Assembly (NCBI GenBank): GCA_024195585.1
Contig: SWBL01000152.1
Location: 50,674 to 114,673 of the forward strand
Reading direction: 5' to 3'
DNA: 64,000 nt
From: Aureobasidium sp. EXF-3400
Lineage: Eukaryota > Ascomycota > Dothideomycetes > Dothideales > Saccotheciaceae
Positions 32,635 to 44,189 of this stretch are shown here, one piece after another; position 1 is the stretch's first letter; every line of letters begins with the position of its first letter. Below the pieces are notes generated by a model. That model was given only the letters and a program-made list of their open reading frames with translations, was not told where the DNA came from and did no database searches. The translations under genes were made by a program, and so were the position numbers.

Positions 32635-34157
32635 CTAATAGTCGAAGCGGTCGGGGAGCACGACAGGCGCCACGAGTGTCCAACCAAACATGCCGTAGCA
32701 CACCCATGAGCTGACAATCTTGACCCACGACGCCCAGTAGGTGCGTCCCACAGGCACGAAATCGCCCTTTTCGATAAGTGAATCGCCACCAACGTTTTGT
32801 GTCAGCAATGTCGCAACCCATGCTGTGGAAAGCAGGAAGATGATGTGGAACAAGGTGTAGTTGTACTGGGTTGCGTTCTTCTCGTCGTCGCGAGGGTGCT
32901 TGCCGGGGTACTCGTCGTCGTCGTCATCGCTGTCGTCGTCCGAATCGTCCAGAGCCGAGGCGGGCAGAGAGCCAGATTCCACGGCGGCGCGAAGAGCCTC
33001 GGCACGCAATTCGCGACGAGACGAGGGTTGTGTGGCGACAAGACCGTGCTCGTGGTCGCCTTCACCAACTTGATGGTAGCCGCCAGGCTTGCCAGTGCCC
33101 AAGGCCAGGCCGTAAGTGGCAGCGCGAGTTGTGGTGTAGGCTACGGTCAAGAAGGTAAGGATGGCGCCCATGATGACGGTAGTTCTGCGAGCGCCACGAG
33201 CGCGGACCAGAGGGTTGCACTGGTGGTCATCGGGCTCCATGGCAACGGCAGACAAAGTCAGGTAGGTGCAGTAAACGCAAACAAGGGCTGCCTGGGCAAG
33301 GCCAGCACGAGGGTTGGAGTCCTGAATCGAAGGGTGGACACTGATGACTGAAACGATCAACAAGCAGATGAGGTTGACAGTGATGGCAGCCTGGTTCATG
33401 GAGCATCCGGAGCCAGCAAAGAAGAGGTACATGATGATTGTCATGACAATGGAACCCAGATACATGGTCAAGGTAGAGCCGATCAAGAGCGACTTCCAGA
33501 ATTGGGAGTCAGTGTTCTCGACCTTCTCAAGACAGTACTCGGCCCAGCTATGAGCCAGGTCGACCAGGAGAATGAGACCAAGGAGCAGGAACAGGACAGC
33601 ACCGACCAGAGCGACATAGTTGCCCCAGACGATGAAGAAAGCGTCAGGAATCAAGAAGGAGATGACAATGAGACCAATCCAAGCGATCAACTTGGGCCCC
33701 CAGAAACCATTTTGAACAGCAGATCGCTTGTCGCGTGTGTTCTTGACGCCGATCAGCAAGAGAGCCATGATGAAGTGGAAGAAACCGAGAGCAAAGTTGA
33801 TACGGTGGACAGCGGTGAAGCCATAGCAGGCCTTGCCGTTGCAGGAAATTGTAGCGAAGTCGAGCAGAACATGTTGGAGTTTCTTGACGGCCCAGTCGGT
33901 GAGCATGATCCAGGACAGGAGCGAGTTGAGCAGCAGAATGACGGCGTAGGCGATACGGGTCGCCATGCTGTTGTTGCATTTTCCAGCAGCGCTGCAGACG
34001 GCGGAGCAGGTGGCGGCTCCACAGCAGCTGGCGGCGAAGGTCATGAGCTGTATACCATGTCAGCCTTGAAGGTGGCGCAAGAACATGGGCGCGAGGGAAG
34101 CCTTACCGAGCCCACAGAGGGGACGGCCAAGAGTGGCAGCGACAAGAGGGCTCCCAT
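32635..34157 (-). CDS. TMS1: TMS1/serinc (TDE1) family membrane protein
   Basis: Exons 34157-34107 (17 codons) and 34047-32635 (59-nt intron, GTAAGG...ACAG) give 487 aa. The small first exon adds MGALLSLPLLAVPSVGS, which restores the usual serinc N-terminus ahead of the Cys-rich FAASCCGAATCSAVCSAAGKC. About ten transmembrane helices follow, including AYAVILLLNSLLSWIML and SWVKIVSSWVCYGMFGWTL near the end. A long acidic loop (DDSDDDSDDDDDEYPG) lies between helices in the C-terminal third. Serinc proteins reside in the Golgi, vacuole or plasma membrane. They were proposed to aid serine incorporation into lipids and have been reported to scramble phospholipids. The yeast counterpart is Tms1. The gene is divergent from the MFS gene across 481 bp. 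Confidence 0.95.
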
Positions 34158-34638
34158 GGCGAGTCTTTTGGTGTCGAAGACGTGTGTGAAGATCAGTCGT
34201 AACCTCGTACGCGGGAGCGAGAGAGTATTTGGACGAGAGTGGGTCCTAGGTCGTCTTCATGGTGCGTGCCTGAGCCCTCGACGTCCGGGGTTGCAACGGT
34301 CGGCCGGCAAACAGTGCGTGCGCAATTCGCGGACATGGCAATGACGCGGCGATAGCTCTTTCCTCTTTGGGTGCGCGATAGGCCGACCTGCCTTCTCCCT
34401 TCATCCCAGGAGCTGCTGTCCCTGACCTCAAGTCGTGCTCGTGCTTGTGCTCGAATCTGTCTTTCTCGCTCTCCTGTGTCTCTCCTGTCTTGACCATCAA
34501 TCGCCCGGCCACAATCCATCGATCCCGCGACCATACTCGACCCCATATCGAACATCCTCGTTATCTCCCTCTAGGCCTCGGCACATGCTTGATTAGCATT
34601 ACATTGTGCCTCTGCTATTCGTACCATCCTCACACGCC
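34158..34638. promoter_or_regulatory. Shared divergent promoter, TMS1 / MFS transporter
   Basis: These 481 bp separate divergent starts. The side nearest the MFS gene is C/T-rich (34395-34500). No clear TATA box was seen on either strand. Confidence 0.5.
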
Positions 34639-36536
34639 ATGCAACATCGCGACGAGAATGCCCACTACAAATCGCGGCTCATCTCCGTCATTGCTGCCAC
34701 CGGCGTAGCTCTTGCTTGGTATGTTTGCTAAACATCTCTCTGAACCACTATCCTTATCTGACTATCAACAGTGGAACAAATGTTAGTCCGCCACCTCACA
34801 TTCCCTCCCACCATCCTGACCTTTCAACCAGTACGCATATTCAGCATGGGCTCCTCAATACGCCGAGCGCATGAAACTTTCCGCTACCCAGAGCAACCTT
34901 ATCGTGAGACACCGCCTACGAGTTATAGCAAGAGCTGCAACTGAGAAATACTAGGGTAGCGCTGGCAACATTGGCATGTACGCCTCGGGCATTCCCTTTG
35001 GCATCTTGATCGACACAAAAGGCCCTAGGTGGGCTATTCTTATTGGTGCCTGTTCGCTGGCATGCGGCTATTTCCCCCTGTACTCGGCCTACCAAAAGGG
35101 TCCCGGATCTATGAGCTTCCCTGCGCTCTGTTTCTTCGGCTTCCTGACTGGTATGGGAAGTTGTTGTGCATTTGCCGGTTCAATCAAGGTTTCCGCCACG
35201 AACTGGCCCCATCACAGAGGAACTGCCACCGCCTTCCCTCTGAGTGGCTTTGGTCTTAGCGCCTTCGTTTTTACCCTGATTGGCAGTTTCGCTTTTCCCA
35301 ATGATACTGCTGACTATCTACTGATGCTGGCCATCGGTACCTTTGTCATGGTGTTTGTGGGCAGCTTCTTCATGCAATTGATGCCTCCATCTTCTCCCTA
35401 CCAAGCCGTGCCCACCGAGGATGAAACTCGCCCTCCACGCATCAGAAAAAACTCTCACGATCTTCAGGCAGGGCGTCACAGCAGAGATGGAAGCAGATCG
35501 AATTTCTCTGGTGAACCCAGTAAGTCATCCCATCTCCCACTGTCTGTCCTTGGTTTTCGTTGCTTTACTCTTGCGTTGCAATCCTGAGACGGCACCCAGC
35601 TCATCTCTCCAGGCACTCAAAATGCCCAAGCAGATGAGACTTCACCTCTGGTCTCGCGCGCTGAGGAAACTCCTGTGGACGAGGCCCAGACATCCCAGAC
35701 CCAAGGCTCACACAAGAAAGATATCACAGGGTGGGCGCTCGCCAAGAGCCCCTCGTTTTGGAATTTGTTTATTCTGCTTGGCTTGTTATGCGGAGTTGGC
35801 CTAATGACCATCAAGTATGTTTTCCTCCACCCTGGTTCTGTATGGTATAGCTGACCTCTTCCTAGCAATATTGGAAATAACGTGAGAGGCTCTCAAATTG
35901 ACCTGCAATGAGTGAATGCTGACAGAATTTTAGGCCAAAACACTCTGGCACCACTACGATGAGAATGCGAGTCATGACTTCATTCAATCTCGTCAGTTGA
36001 TGCATGTTGGCATCCTCTCGATCGGTTCCTTCCTCGGTAGACTGTCTTCAGGTATCGGATCGGACTTTGTGGTCAAACGTCTCCACTCTTCTCGTTACTG
36101 GTCGCTTGTCGCCTCATCACTGATATTCACCATCGCCCAAGTTTTTGGACTCACGATCGAAAATCCTACTCACCTGTATCTACTGTCAAGTGTGACGGGG
36201 CTCGGCTACGGTGCATTGTTTGGCGTTTTTCCTGCTCTTGTTGCCGATGCCTTTGGCGCCTCGGGGCTTGGAATTAATTGGGGTGCCATGACCATGTCGC
36301 CAGTCATTTCAGGTAACATTTTCAATACGGCTTATGGCGCCATCTTGGATAGCCATTCGGGCTCGGCAGATGGTCACCATCGCATTTGCAATGATGGCAA
36401 ATCTTGCTATTCTCAAGCATATACTATCACGCTTGTCGCCAGTATTATGGGTATCGGCTGGAGTCTATGGTGTGTCCGCCACGACACAAAGGAGAAGAAG
36501 GCACAAAGGAAGTTATACGAGGACCACTCACCTTAG
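34639..36536 (+). CDS. MFS transporter, nodulin-like/MCH1-type, seven exons with two micro-exons
   Basis: Coding exons are 34639-34718, 34772-34781 (10 nt), 34832-34903, 34955-35519, 35613-35814, 35866-35881 (16 nt) and 35934-36536, giving 515 aa. Every junction keeps phase and all introns are GT-AG. The two tiny exons are needed to restore ALACGTNYAYSAW and GLMTINNIGNNAKTLW, which fit the family. About 12 transmembrane helices are predicted, with a hydrophilic central loop (about 235-310). Motifs such as GIPFGILIDTKGPRW and LGRLSSGIGSD correspond to the cytosolic MFS loops. Relatives include yeast Mch1 and YMR155W-like proteins, whose substrates are unknown. The protein probably sits in the vacuolar or plasma membrane. 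The substrate cannot be predicted. Confidence 0.9.
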
Positions 36537-36923
36537 TGGTGTCACGTCCCAGCATGCTTGAGTTTGAATTATTTCGTAGCGATGTTTTCTACCATCTTTA
36601 GATAGACAATGCGATTTGCAATAGATTTCCTAGACTCGAATGGACTCAAATAGACGATCTGCACAGCCACATTGCTCTCGAGTACTTTGAGTTTGCCTCC
36701 CCGCATCCGACCGAGGGTGTGGCGCTTAGCTCGACTTCCACTTATGTAGCTGCCTATTTGCCATGGACTTCTTCTTCTCATCCCACTTGCCTCGAATTCT
36801 TAATATCAGACCGTGTTTTCGTGTCCCTCTTTGTCCCGGGGCTCTGGTTCGGTGGAATTTGCAACTTCTTAAGCAGGACTCGAGTCGGTCGCAACTCGCC
36901 ACTTCGACGACACCTCAACCAAC
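36537..36923. other. Intergenic region upstream of UIM protein gene
   Basis: These 387 bp between two genes on the plus strand hold a 3' UTR and the next promoter. No TATA box or other feature stood out. Confidence 0.6.
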
Positions 36924-38596
36924 ATGCCCGCACCACTGGCCAAGGGTATGTGATTTACACTCTTTTGTTTTCATCGTGCTATTTCCCCTGTACTTTGTGT
37001 TATTACCGGCATCTTGTTTTCGTTATCGACTGTCGATGCTTGCTTGTCCAAGTGATCTCGTGATACAATTATGTTGCTGTCTGCTACGCTTACGTCCATG
37101 CGACACATCTGACACAACTCACAGGAATCTTGATTTCGCTCTCTATACTCGCCGCTGTCGGGATAGCAGTGTATGAGAACCCTCAAGTTAAGGAATGGGT
37201 AGAAGAGCAACGACGCAAGATCACCGAGTTTCTCCGCACCTTTGGAGACGAGCTCGACCCGCAATCACGACGAGAGGCAGAAGCATTTGCCTACGAAGGA
37301 CGTTTACCTACACAAACCCGTGAAGAAGCCGCGGGAACAGCGAGTGCTATCGCTAGAGCCACTGGTAGAGAGACTACGGACGACTCAATTACCAGGCGAA
37401 ACAGGACAAGCCTCACACCGCAAAGTCCCGATGAAGCCGAGGAGAGGAGGCGGTTAGGCAGAGAATATCTGGCCAAGAGGAACCAAGAGATGCTCGATCT
37501 TAAGGAGAAACAGAAGATGAGAAGGAGCACATCGGGGCTGTTGGACCAGACGCCTCCGTCACCAACATTCGATCAGCTCGTGAATGTCGACGGTTCCTTG
37601 AAGACGGATGACAAGGACACAGAACAGGAAGGCGAGGAGTTCAACGAGAAAATGCTTGACCTCCCATCAGTACCCACTGATGAGCCCAAGTCTCTCCGAA
37701 CCATACCTATCCAAGAAGCCAACGTGGTGGAGACAGCCTTCAACACCGGCTCTCGCTACGGAAACCCCTTCGGCGATGAGTTCGAACTCTCAGGAACACT
37801 GGACTCACGCTCGCCGACACCAAAGCCTCCAGTACCACCCAAGATTGCTATCGAAGACACAAACAAGACTCGCAAGTTGTCTGTTACACAAAAAGAGCCC
37901 TCGGTCAGACAGATCTCAGTCCTTGGTCCAGACGATTACAGACCTATTAACCTCAGCTACGAAGAGCAACTGGTTCGCGCCATGTCACTTAGTCTAGCAG
38001 AAAGCGAAGAGACCGCCCGTCAAGCTCGCGCCTTGGAGCAGGAGCAGCGCGACAAGGACTTTGCCGCCGCCGTCGCTGCCAGTCTGGCCGATGTTGAGAT
38101 GATAAGGCAGAAAGAGCAGCAGAAAGAGGAGCTCGTCAATCTCACTCCTGCCCCTCCAGCTCCCAGATCTGTTAGCGACTACACTGACGAGGAACTGTAC
38201 ACTGTATCACCTAGAATCACATCCCGTCGCCCGGTAACAATCCCTGGTCCTATGGTCGCTCCACCCTATGACCCTGTCCACGAAGCTGCTGCTATCTCTA
38301 CTGCGCAGCCAGAAACACCTCACCGCCCACACACACCAACTACCGCCACCTTCTCCTCTCCCGAGATTGAGCGCGACGCCATCTCGCTCTCGTCTGCCTC
38401 ATCCACCACTGACGACTTTGCCTCTGCCCCTGCCAGCGTGGCAGCCAGCGAGACGAGTCTGATCGATTTCGGCGAGGTAGAAAGCGTGGACAGTGGTGAC
38501 GAGAGCGAACCTGACGGTGTCTTGACCCCCGGCAGCTGGACTGATGTCGGCAGTGATGTTGGAAGCGAAGATCACGAGCACCACAGACTTGGTTGA
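36924..38596 (+). CDS. Membrane-anchored protein with two ubiquitin-interacting motifs
   Basis: Exons 36924-36945 (22 nt) and 37125-38596 (179-nt intron, GTATGT...ACAG) give 497 aa. A hydrophobic segment (about residues 8-24, GILISLSILAAVGIAVY) directly follows a short N-terminus and should anchor the protein in a membrane. The rest is charged and mostly disordered. Two UIM-like helices are visible: EEQLVRAMSLSLAESEE at about 286-303 and DKDFAAAVAASLADVEM at about 316-333. Both carry the central Ala-x-x-x-Ser pattern and flanking acidic residues. An NPF tripeptide (about 221-223) and a Pro-rich PKPPVPPK stretch suggest EH- or SH3-domain partners. Together they suggest a role in ubiquitin-dependent membrane traffic or ER quality control; this is inference. 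I do not recognise a named family. Confidence 0.85.
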
Positions 38597-39068
38597 TTTG
38601 TTCTCAGCAACAGCTAGCAACCTGCTTAACATCCTAATTCTTTTTTGTTCTTTGCTTATTTGACTTGGTCGGTCTGGTGGGTGTTTTTGGAGATTTGGGA
38701 GGCTACTACGTCTTTTGGGGGGTTTTGTCAGGGTCTTTCTACGGTTACTCGTGTATGGGTCGAAAGTGGATACATAAAAATGCAAATGCTTTGCTCTCTC
38801 TTTGGTTGTTTCTCGAGGTTGGAGGTTGGATGCACGTGTCAAACTGAAAGTGAACAGGGTCATATCCTCAGTGTAGAAGACGATTGTGGACAGATAGCTC
38901 TGCTTGGATCTGTATCAATATAAATTTGCAAGGGCAATCAGTTTGTCATTCGTGTATTCGTGTAGAGCTGAGACGCACAGTATGTACTGGCTCAGAGCTA
39001 AGCTATCATGTCATCTCTTTACTTCTTGTTTCTTCTTCCCATGCCTGATCTGAGAACTTCTACTCATC
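38597..39068. other. Convergent 3' region
   Basis: These 472 bp lie between two convergent stop codons. The first half is T/G-rich. No feature was recognised. Confidence 0.6.
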
Positions 39069-41458
39069 TCAATAGTCAAGCACTTTCCATGCACCTCCCT
39101 TACGCTTCCTGCCAGCAGAAGGACCTCTGTACATCTGCAGCTCGTCCGAAATCTCATTGGCGGGACTAGGCACCAGTGCCGGCATGGCCATGGTGAGTAC
39201 AGCCTGAACGCGTTGATCATCCGCGCGAGCAGCTTTCTCGTTAGCCTCATTGGCAGCAGCCTGTCCTCTAGCTTCTTCCTTTGCCTGTTTTGCAGCAGCT
39301 CTTTGAGCGGCCTCTTCGTCAATCATCTTCTGCTTGGCCTCTGCCCAAACAGACAACTCCTCAGGATGTGAGACCATGTAGATGACAGCCTCCCTAGCTG
39401 CAAATGTGTCTTCGAGACAGGAGTGAAAAGTCGTTCTCTGTACGCTCAAGCCCAGTAGAGTGTCGCACAACTTTTTCAATCCAACACCATTGTTGTGACT
39501 AGCTCTATCGATAGCAGCCTTGGCCAATATCTCTGAGTCCACGCAGCGGTCATGGGCGATCTTGAGAACGTTCAGGTCATTGTGCAGAGCATGTCCAACG
39601 AGAATGGTGTTTCTGTCCATGAATGAGAACAAGAGTTCGCGAGCGTGGAACACATCTCTCAGAGCAGTACCGTTGTTGGCAGCCTTCGTCATCATGCTAC
39701 GACTCACACCGTGGATGTTGGTACGCCACTGTTGGATGTTTAGAGTGGGCTTGATAAGAGCCGAGATCAGCACCTCACCGCTGAAGTAGTCAATAGCAGT
39801 CAGCTGGATCACTTGATTCACAAGACCATCGCCGATCCTACCGCCTGCCATCTCACAGTCAAGCGCAATTGCACGATGCTTGCTTATCAGCGATGAAGGA
39901 CAGACTGTGGGCGGATGCTCGAAATCTTCGTAGAGTGAAGTCAAATGAGAGATGCCACCGAAAGTGTGCATGCCGTTTCTAGCGACCGAACAACCTTTCA
40001 CACCTGATTCTGCGATCAAGCGATCGAGACGCTGACGAGAACTGCGACAAGACCTACACTTAACTTTGGCTCTAAGATCGGCAAGGGGCGGCATGGTAGG
40101 CTTTCTGACGTTGAATCCGGCCGAGACCAAACAGTTGGCATTGTGGCAGTGGTGGACGAGTGTTCGATAAATGTCATCATATTGATCGTCGTGGAACGAT
40201 GTCCAAGCTCTGGCTTCAGAGACAGGACCAGATGAGACAAGTGGAGGCCATGTCTGGTCGTCGCAGTACGGGGAACCAGTGCTTGAAGTCGTACAAGATG
40301 TTGAAGTGGTACAGGGGGTAGACATCTGGGCGGCTGAATCGTATCTGGCACCGGCATTGTTAGGAAGCTTTGAGGTTTCAGGCTCGGGACCACTGGAAGG
40401 CGATGCAGTAGGAGAATCCGAGGGTCCGTCGTACTGGGGTGGAAACTGCTTACGTCGACCACGTTGACGACGCGGACGTTGTACTGTAGCATCTTGGAGA
40501 GGCTGCTGGGTCACTGATGAGACACCACTGGGCACAAAGCTCGGTGCGGGTTGATATCTGAGATTGTGATTGGCAGGAGCAGTGTTGAATGGAGTGATCG
40601 GACCAGGATGTCCATAGATGAGAGGAGGTGGAGGATGGTATGGCAGAGCTGGATAGTACTGATTGTAGGCAGTGGGAGAATTTGGATTGCAGAGGAAAGT
40701 GGGCCTTCGGGGGTCGAAGGGTGGAGGGATAGGCTGGACATAGGCAGGCGCAGTTTGTGGTAGCTGCACAGTGACAGGAAGCAGTGGTCCGGTATTTTCC
40801 TTGTCAGAGGCCGTGGCAGGAGGCTTGGTAGAGAAGTTGCTGGGAGCCATGCTAAGGATGCGTGAGCGTGGTTTATGGCCAGAAGCTGGAGTTGCAGGAT
40901 TTTCCTTAGAGCGCTGCAGTGAGACAATGACTTTCTGGTTGAGGAGTCGCTTGTTGTGAAGTTCCTTGACAGCACGATTGGCTTCCGCGGCTGTCGTCAA
41001 AGTGATAAAGGCGAAGTTGTCAAAGTGCGGACAATGGGTGCGAATGGATGTAGTTTCACTACTCTGTTGTCAGTGATGCTTTTGAATAAAGGGAAGGGTG
41101 TATGGTTGGTGGCTACTGACACAATGAAGCCGTGGAACAATATGTTTACAACATCAAGTTCTCTGACGTTGGCAGGAAGTCGGCCAACGAAAACAACACG
41201 ACCAGTGGGTTGAGAGAGCTCTGGGTGGTGGATGAAGGAGTTCTGAATATGCTGTTTGAGTTCTTGGACACTGGGGAAGTCGCGTTCGCATCCGATGCAA
41301 ACGATCAACGCCGGTGCTTTGGTCCTGGGACAGATGCGGCGTCCCGTCAATGATGTTTCCAGGTGCTGGTCCAACACTTCGATCAAGTCGTAGCGTTGTT
41401 TGCAGCTGGAACACGAGACCGCGTCCTGAGATCTCTTCAGAATCTTGACTTGCGCCAT
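39069..41458 (-). CDS. DEDDh 3'-5' exonuclease with N-terminal zinc finger and RRM
   Basis: Exons 41458-41123 and 41063-39069 (59-nt intron, GTGTCA...ACAG) give 776 aa. Residues 10-75 hold Cys/His pairs (CSSCKQRY, CIGCERDF...HIQNSFIHH) like C2H2 fingers. An RRM-like unit follows, with VVFVGRLP at about 85-92 and FDNFAFITL across the second exon. A long Pro-rich disordered stretch covers about 165-400, then a small Cys cluster CRSC. The exonuclease domain spans about 505-690 with catalytic residues D514 and E516 (LDCEMAG), D608 (HNDLNVL), H659 and D664 (HSCLEDTFA), a complete DEDDh set of the REX/ISG20 type. The C-terminal helix is Ala/Glu-rich. It is probably an RNA-processing 3'-5' exonuclease; the target is unknown. 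The intron restores the RRM, which supports the model. Confidence 0.9.
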
Positions 41459-42268
41459 ATCGACTCCATTAAGTTGATGGAAGAAGAAGTGAATCTCGCT
41501 TCTAAGCAGGCGCTGTCGAGCGGAACAAGAAACAGAAGTTGATGGAAAGATCGCAAGAAACAAGGATAAAGTCAAACAGAGTCAACAAATGTGTGTTTAC
41601 TTGGGAGACGAAACTTTTGGCAAGAGATGAAGAAAGCACTTTCCAGAATGATGCGGAAGACAGAAGGCGTTGTTGCAAATTATTCGCTTTGCACCTTCTT
41701 GATTCGTCGGCCAGACAATGTTTGATGTACTGTCTGGCTCGACGACTCAAAGTGAAGAAATGAATTCTGCGAACCTTCACATGTCAGCCATTGTAATCAA
41801 AAAGAGCATAATGCAAAAAGGAGAAACCGTTCACCTTCCAGTTCGAACCTTGAACTTCTGGACTCGCCGGCCAGCATATATATTTACCTCAGATCTCCTC
41901 TGTTACTGTAATCGGTTGAGTGGTGTAACGGCTTGTACACTCCCGATTCGTAATAAAACAATCCCTGCCTTGTACGTCTTAATTCATGCATGCCAGATGA
42001 CCGACATCTGGGGACTAAAATCAAGGGCCGAAAAAGGGATTATTTTCCCATATGAGCTCAGCTCTGGTTTTTTGCTGATGTGGTATCCGTGAGGAGATAG
42101 ATTTCGAGGAGACAGGTTTTTTACATCGGGAATGCTCGCGTAACGCAAGGCTCCTTTTTGAATCCTTTCTATGAGGTGACAGGGACGGGATAATACCTAC
42201 TCGAGCAGAAAACAAGGCTTTCTATGATCTTACATAACTGTACATTGCGATCGGAGTTGGGGGCAGGT
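41459..42268. other. Intergenic region upstream of exonuclease gene
   Basis: These 810 bp separate the exonuclease start from the TyrRS stop, both on the minus strand. A tRNA-Glu-like A-box string occurs near 41930 but there is no B box. A 124-codon frame on the plus strand has no features of a gene. Confidence 0.5.
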
Positions 42269-43959
42269 TCAAGGCGGTGTCCCATCTTTGGCCGCTCTGA
42301 TCTCCTCCCAACCTGGAGCATTCAGGCCCTTTTGCTCGTACTCTACATCGCTGATGACTTCAATGAGCTTGACGTTCCACTTGCCTGTTCGAAGGACAAG
42401 CACGTTGCTCTTCTCCATCATCTCGGAGACCATGGCAGCAGTGATGCCCTTCAAGGAACGGAACTTGAGCTCGCCGTTGGGATCCGAGCCATTCTCGTCA
42501 GACTGACTGCCAATGTAGGCGCCACCAGAGTTGACCATACGGGTACCGTCACTGTTGCTCTTAGCAAGGCCGGCATGATACAAGATACGTGCTGGTGGCT
42601 TGTTATGGACTAGGCTGTGAGGTAGGTAGAGTCGATTGAGGCCTTCTTTGCTGTTCTCAGCTTTCGCTTGTAGAGTTTGCAGATTCGGTCGGCGTGAGAA
42701 GCTGTGCTGGTTTTGTGTGTTCTCAGCCTCCTCGGGACCATGAACAAAGTCGACGACTTCGCGCGCAAGTAGATGTTGAGCTTTGCGTTGGCTAGGATCG
42801 ACTTGGTGTTCGGCCATGACGGTGGAGATGTGGTCCAGTGGAAGGAATGTGAAGAGTTTCAGGTAGCGCTCGACATCAGCATCAGCAGAGCCAACAAGAA
42901 AACCGTACAGCTCAAAGGGACTCGTCATGGTCTTGTCCAGCCAGATGGCGTTGCCAGCACTTTTACCAAACTTGGCACCAGCTGCTGTGGTCAATAGGGG
43001 CACAGTGAGACCAAAAGGACCTGACAGCTGCTTTGTCTCTGGCGAGGTTGAGGGTCTAGGAGTCAAGTGTTTGATGAGGTCAATACCAGCGACAATGTTG
43101 CCGTACTGGTCAGAGCCACCGATCTGGACCTGGACACCAGATTGATATAAATGCCACCAGTCATAAGCTTGCAGGAGGGGGTAGGTGAATTCAGCATAAG
43201 ACATGCCATCACCCTGAGCCATCTTGTTCTTGACACTGCCGAAGTCAGCATGCTGTCAGAACAGAGAATGGAAACAGCCAAGACTCACGTATCTCTACCC
43301 AGCATGGCACCGATTCTAGCGACAGTACCAGCGTCAGACAAGAAGTCAATGATACTCAGCTTAGACAACCAGACCGAGTTATTCTGTATACTCTTGGACC
43401 AAGCCGAGTCTTTTTTGTAGCCGTGTTTCTCGGCGTATCTGTCTAGACTCTTCCAGATTGCGCGTACACAGTTGTGCAGCGAGACCAAATTGGAAGTCCT
43501 TGTGTTTCTGTCCATCTCTTGTCGGCTGATCAAACGCCCGGTGGGGTCACCAATCTTTGCGGTTGCGCCTCCAATGATGGATACGGCTTTGTGGCCATGA
43601 ATGTACATCCAGAACAGAACCATCATTGGCAGAAGGTGACCCAGGTGAAGCGAAGGAGCAGTTGGATCAATGCCAGAGTAAACACCAACACGTTTGTCGG
43701 TGAGCAGCTTGTCGAGGGCACTGCGATCGCCAGCCAGGTCCTTTACGAAACCACGCTCTTCCAGTATAGTCAACAAGCTCTTGGTCTCGCCAGCACATAA
43801 TCTCTCAGCGTGTTGGTCCCATGATGTGGAGGAAGCCTTGTCTCTAGAGGCAGCAGATTGCGAGACGGTACGCCGCGTCGTTGTCGAGACACAGTGTCTG
43901 CATATGTATGGCTTCAATGGCTGGAGCGGTCTGAAGCGGGCGAGAGCAGCTTGTCGCAT
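42269..43959 (-). CDS. MSY1: Mitochondrial tyrosyl-tRNA synthetase
   Basis: Exons 43959-43289 and 43235-42269 (53-nt intron, GTGAGT...GGCAG) give 545 aa. The start MRQAALARFRPLQP is basic and amphipathic, as expected for mitochondrial import, and was preferred over an in-frame ATG at 44097. Class I synthetase signatures are present: PTAPSLHLGHLLPM (HIGH-type motif, HLGH at 105-108) and KFGKS at 312-316 (KMSKS-type). The block IGGSDQYGNIVAGIDLI is diagnostic for TyrRS. The chosen acceptor gives GRDTVKNKMAQGDGMSYAEF. An upstream CAG acceptor would disturb this. The C-terminus has an S4-like RNA-binding segment. The enzyme charges mitochondrial tRNA-Tyr. The gene is divergent from the Lys/Arg-rich protein gene, 230 bp away. 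Confidence 0.95.
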
Positions 43960-44189
43960 GGTTGATTGAACAGGAGAATCGACTTGACGCGACAGAATTT
44001 GGGGTGGAGCGTCATGTCTTGCACCCGAGCTTAACTCCGTCGACAGTAAACAATTCTCGACCACAGCGATACTCCATCTTATACCAACACTTGACATCTA
44101 TCCACAATGACTGCAGTCGGCGAGTTCGGCCCTTTCAACATCATATCGCATGCGCTGATTGCCCGACAGACGCTCGCCATGAGCGCCAC
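43960..44189. promoter_or_regulatory. Short divergent promoter, TyrRS / KR-repeat protein
   Basis: Only 230 bp lie between the two predicted start codons, the shortest divergent spacing in the window. If the downstream start at 44190 is wrong, this distance changes. Confidence 0.4.

Noticed and set aside
41915..41975. tRNA-like string (GTGTAACGGC) near 41930
   Set aside because: It resembles the tRNA-Glu A box, but there is no T-arm or B box (GGTTCGANTCC) within the right distance and no acceptor stem.
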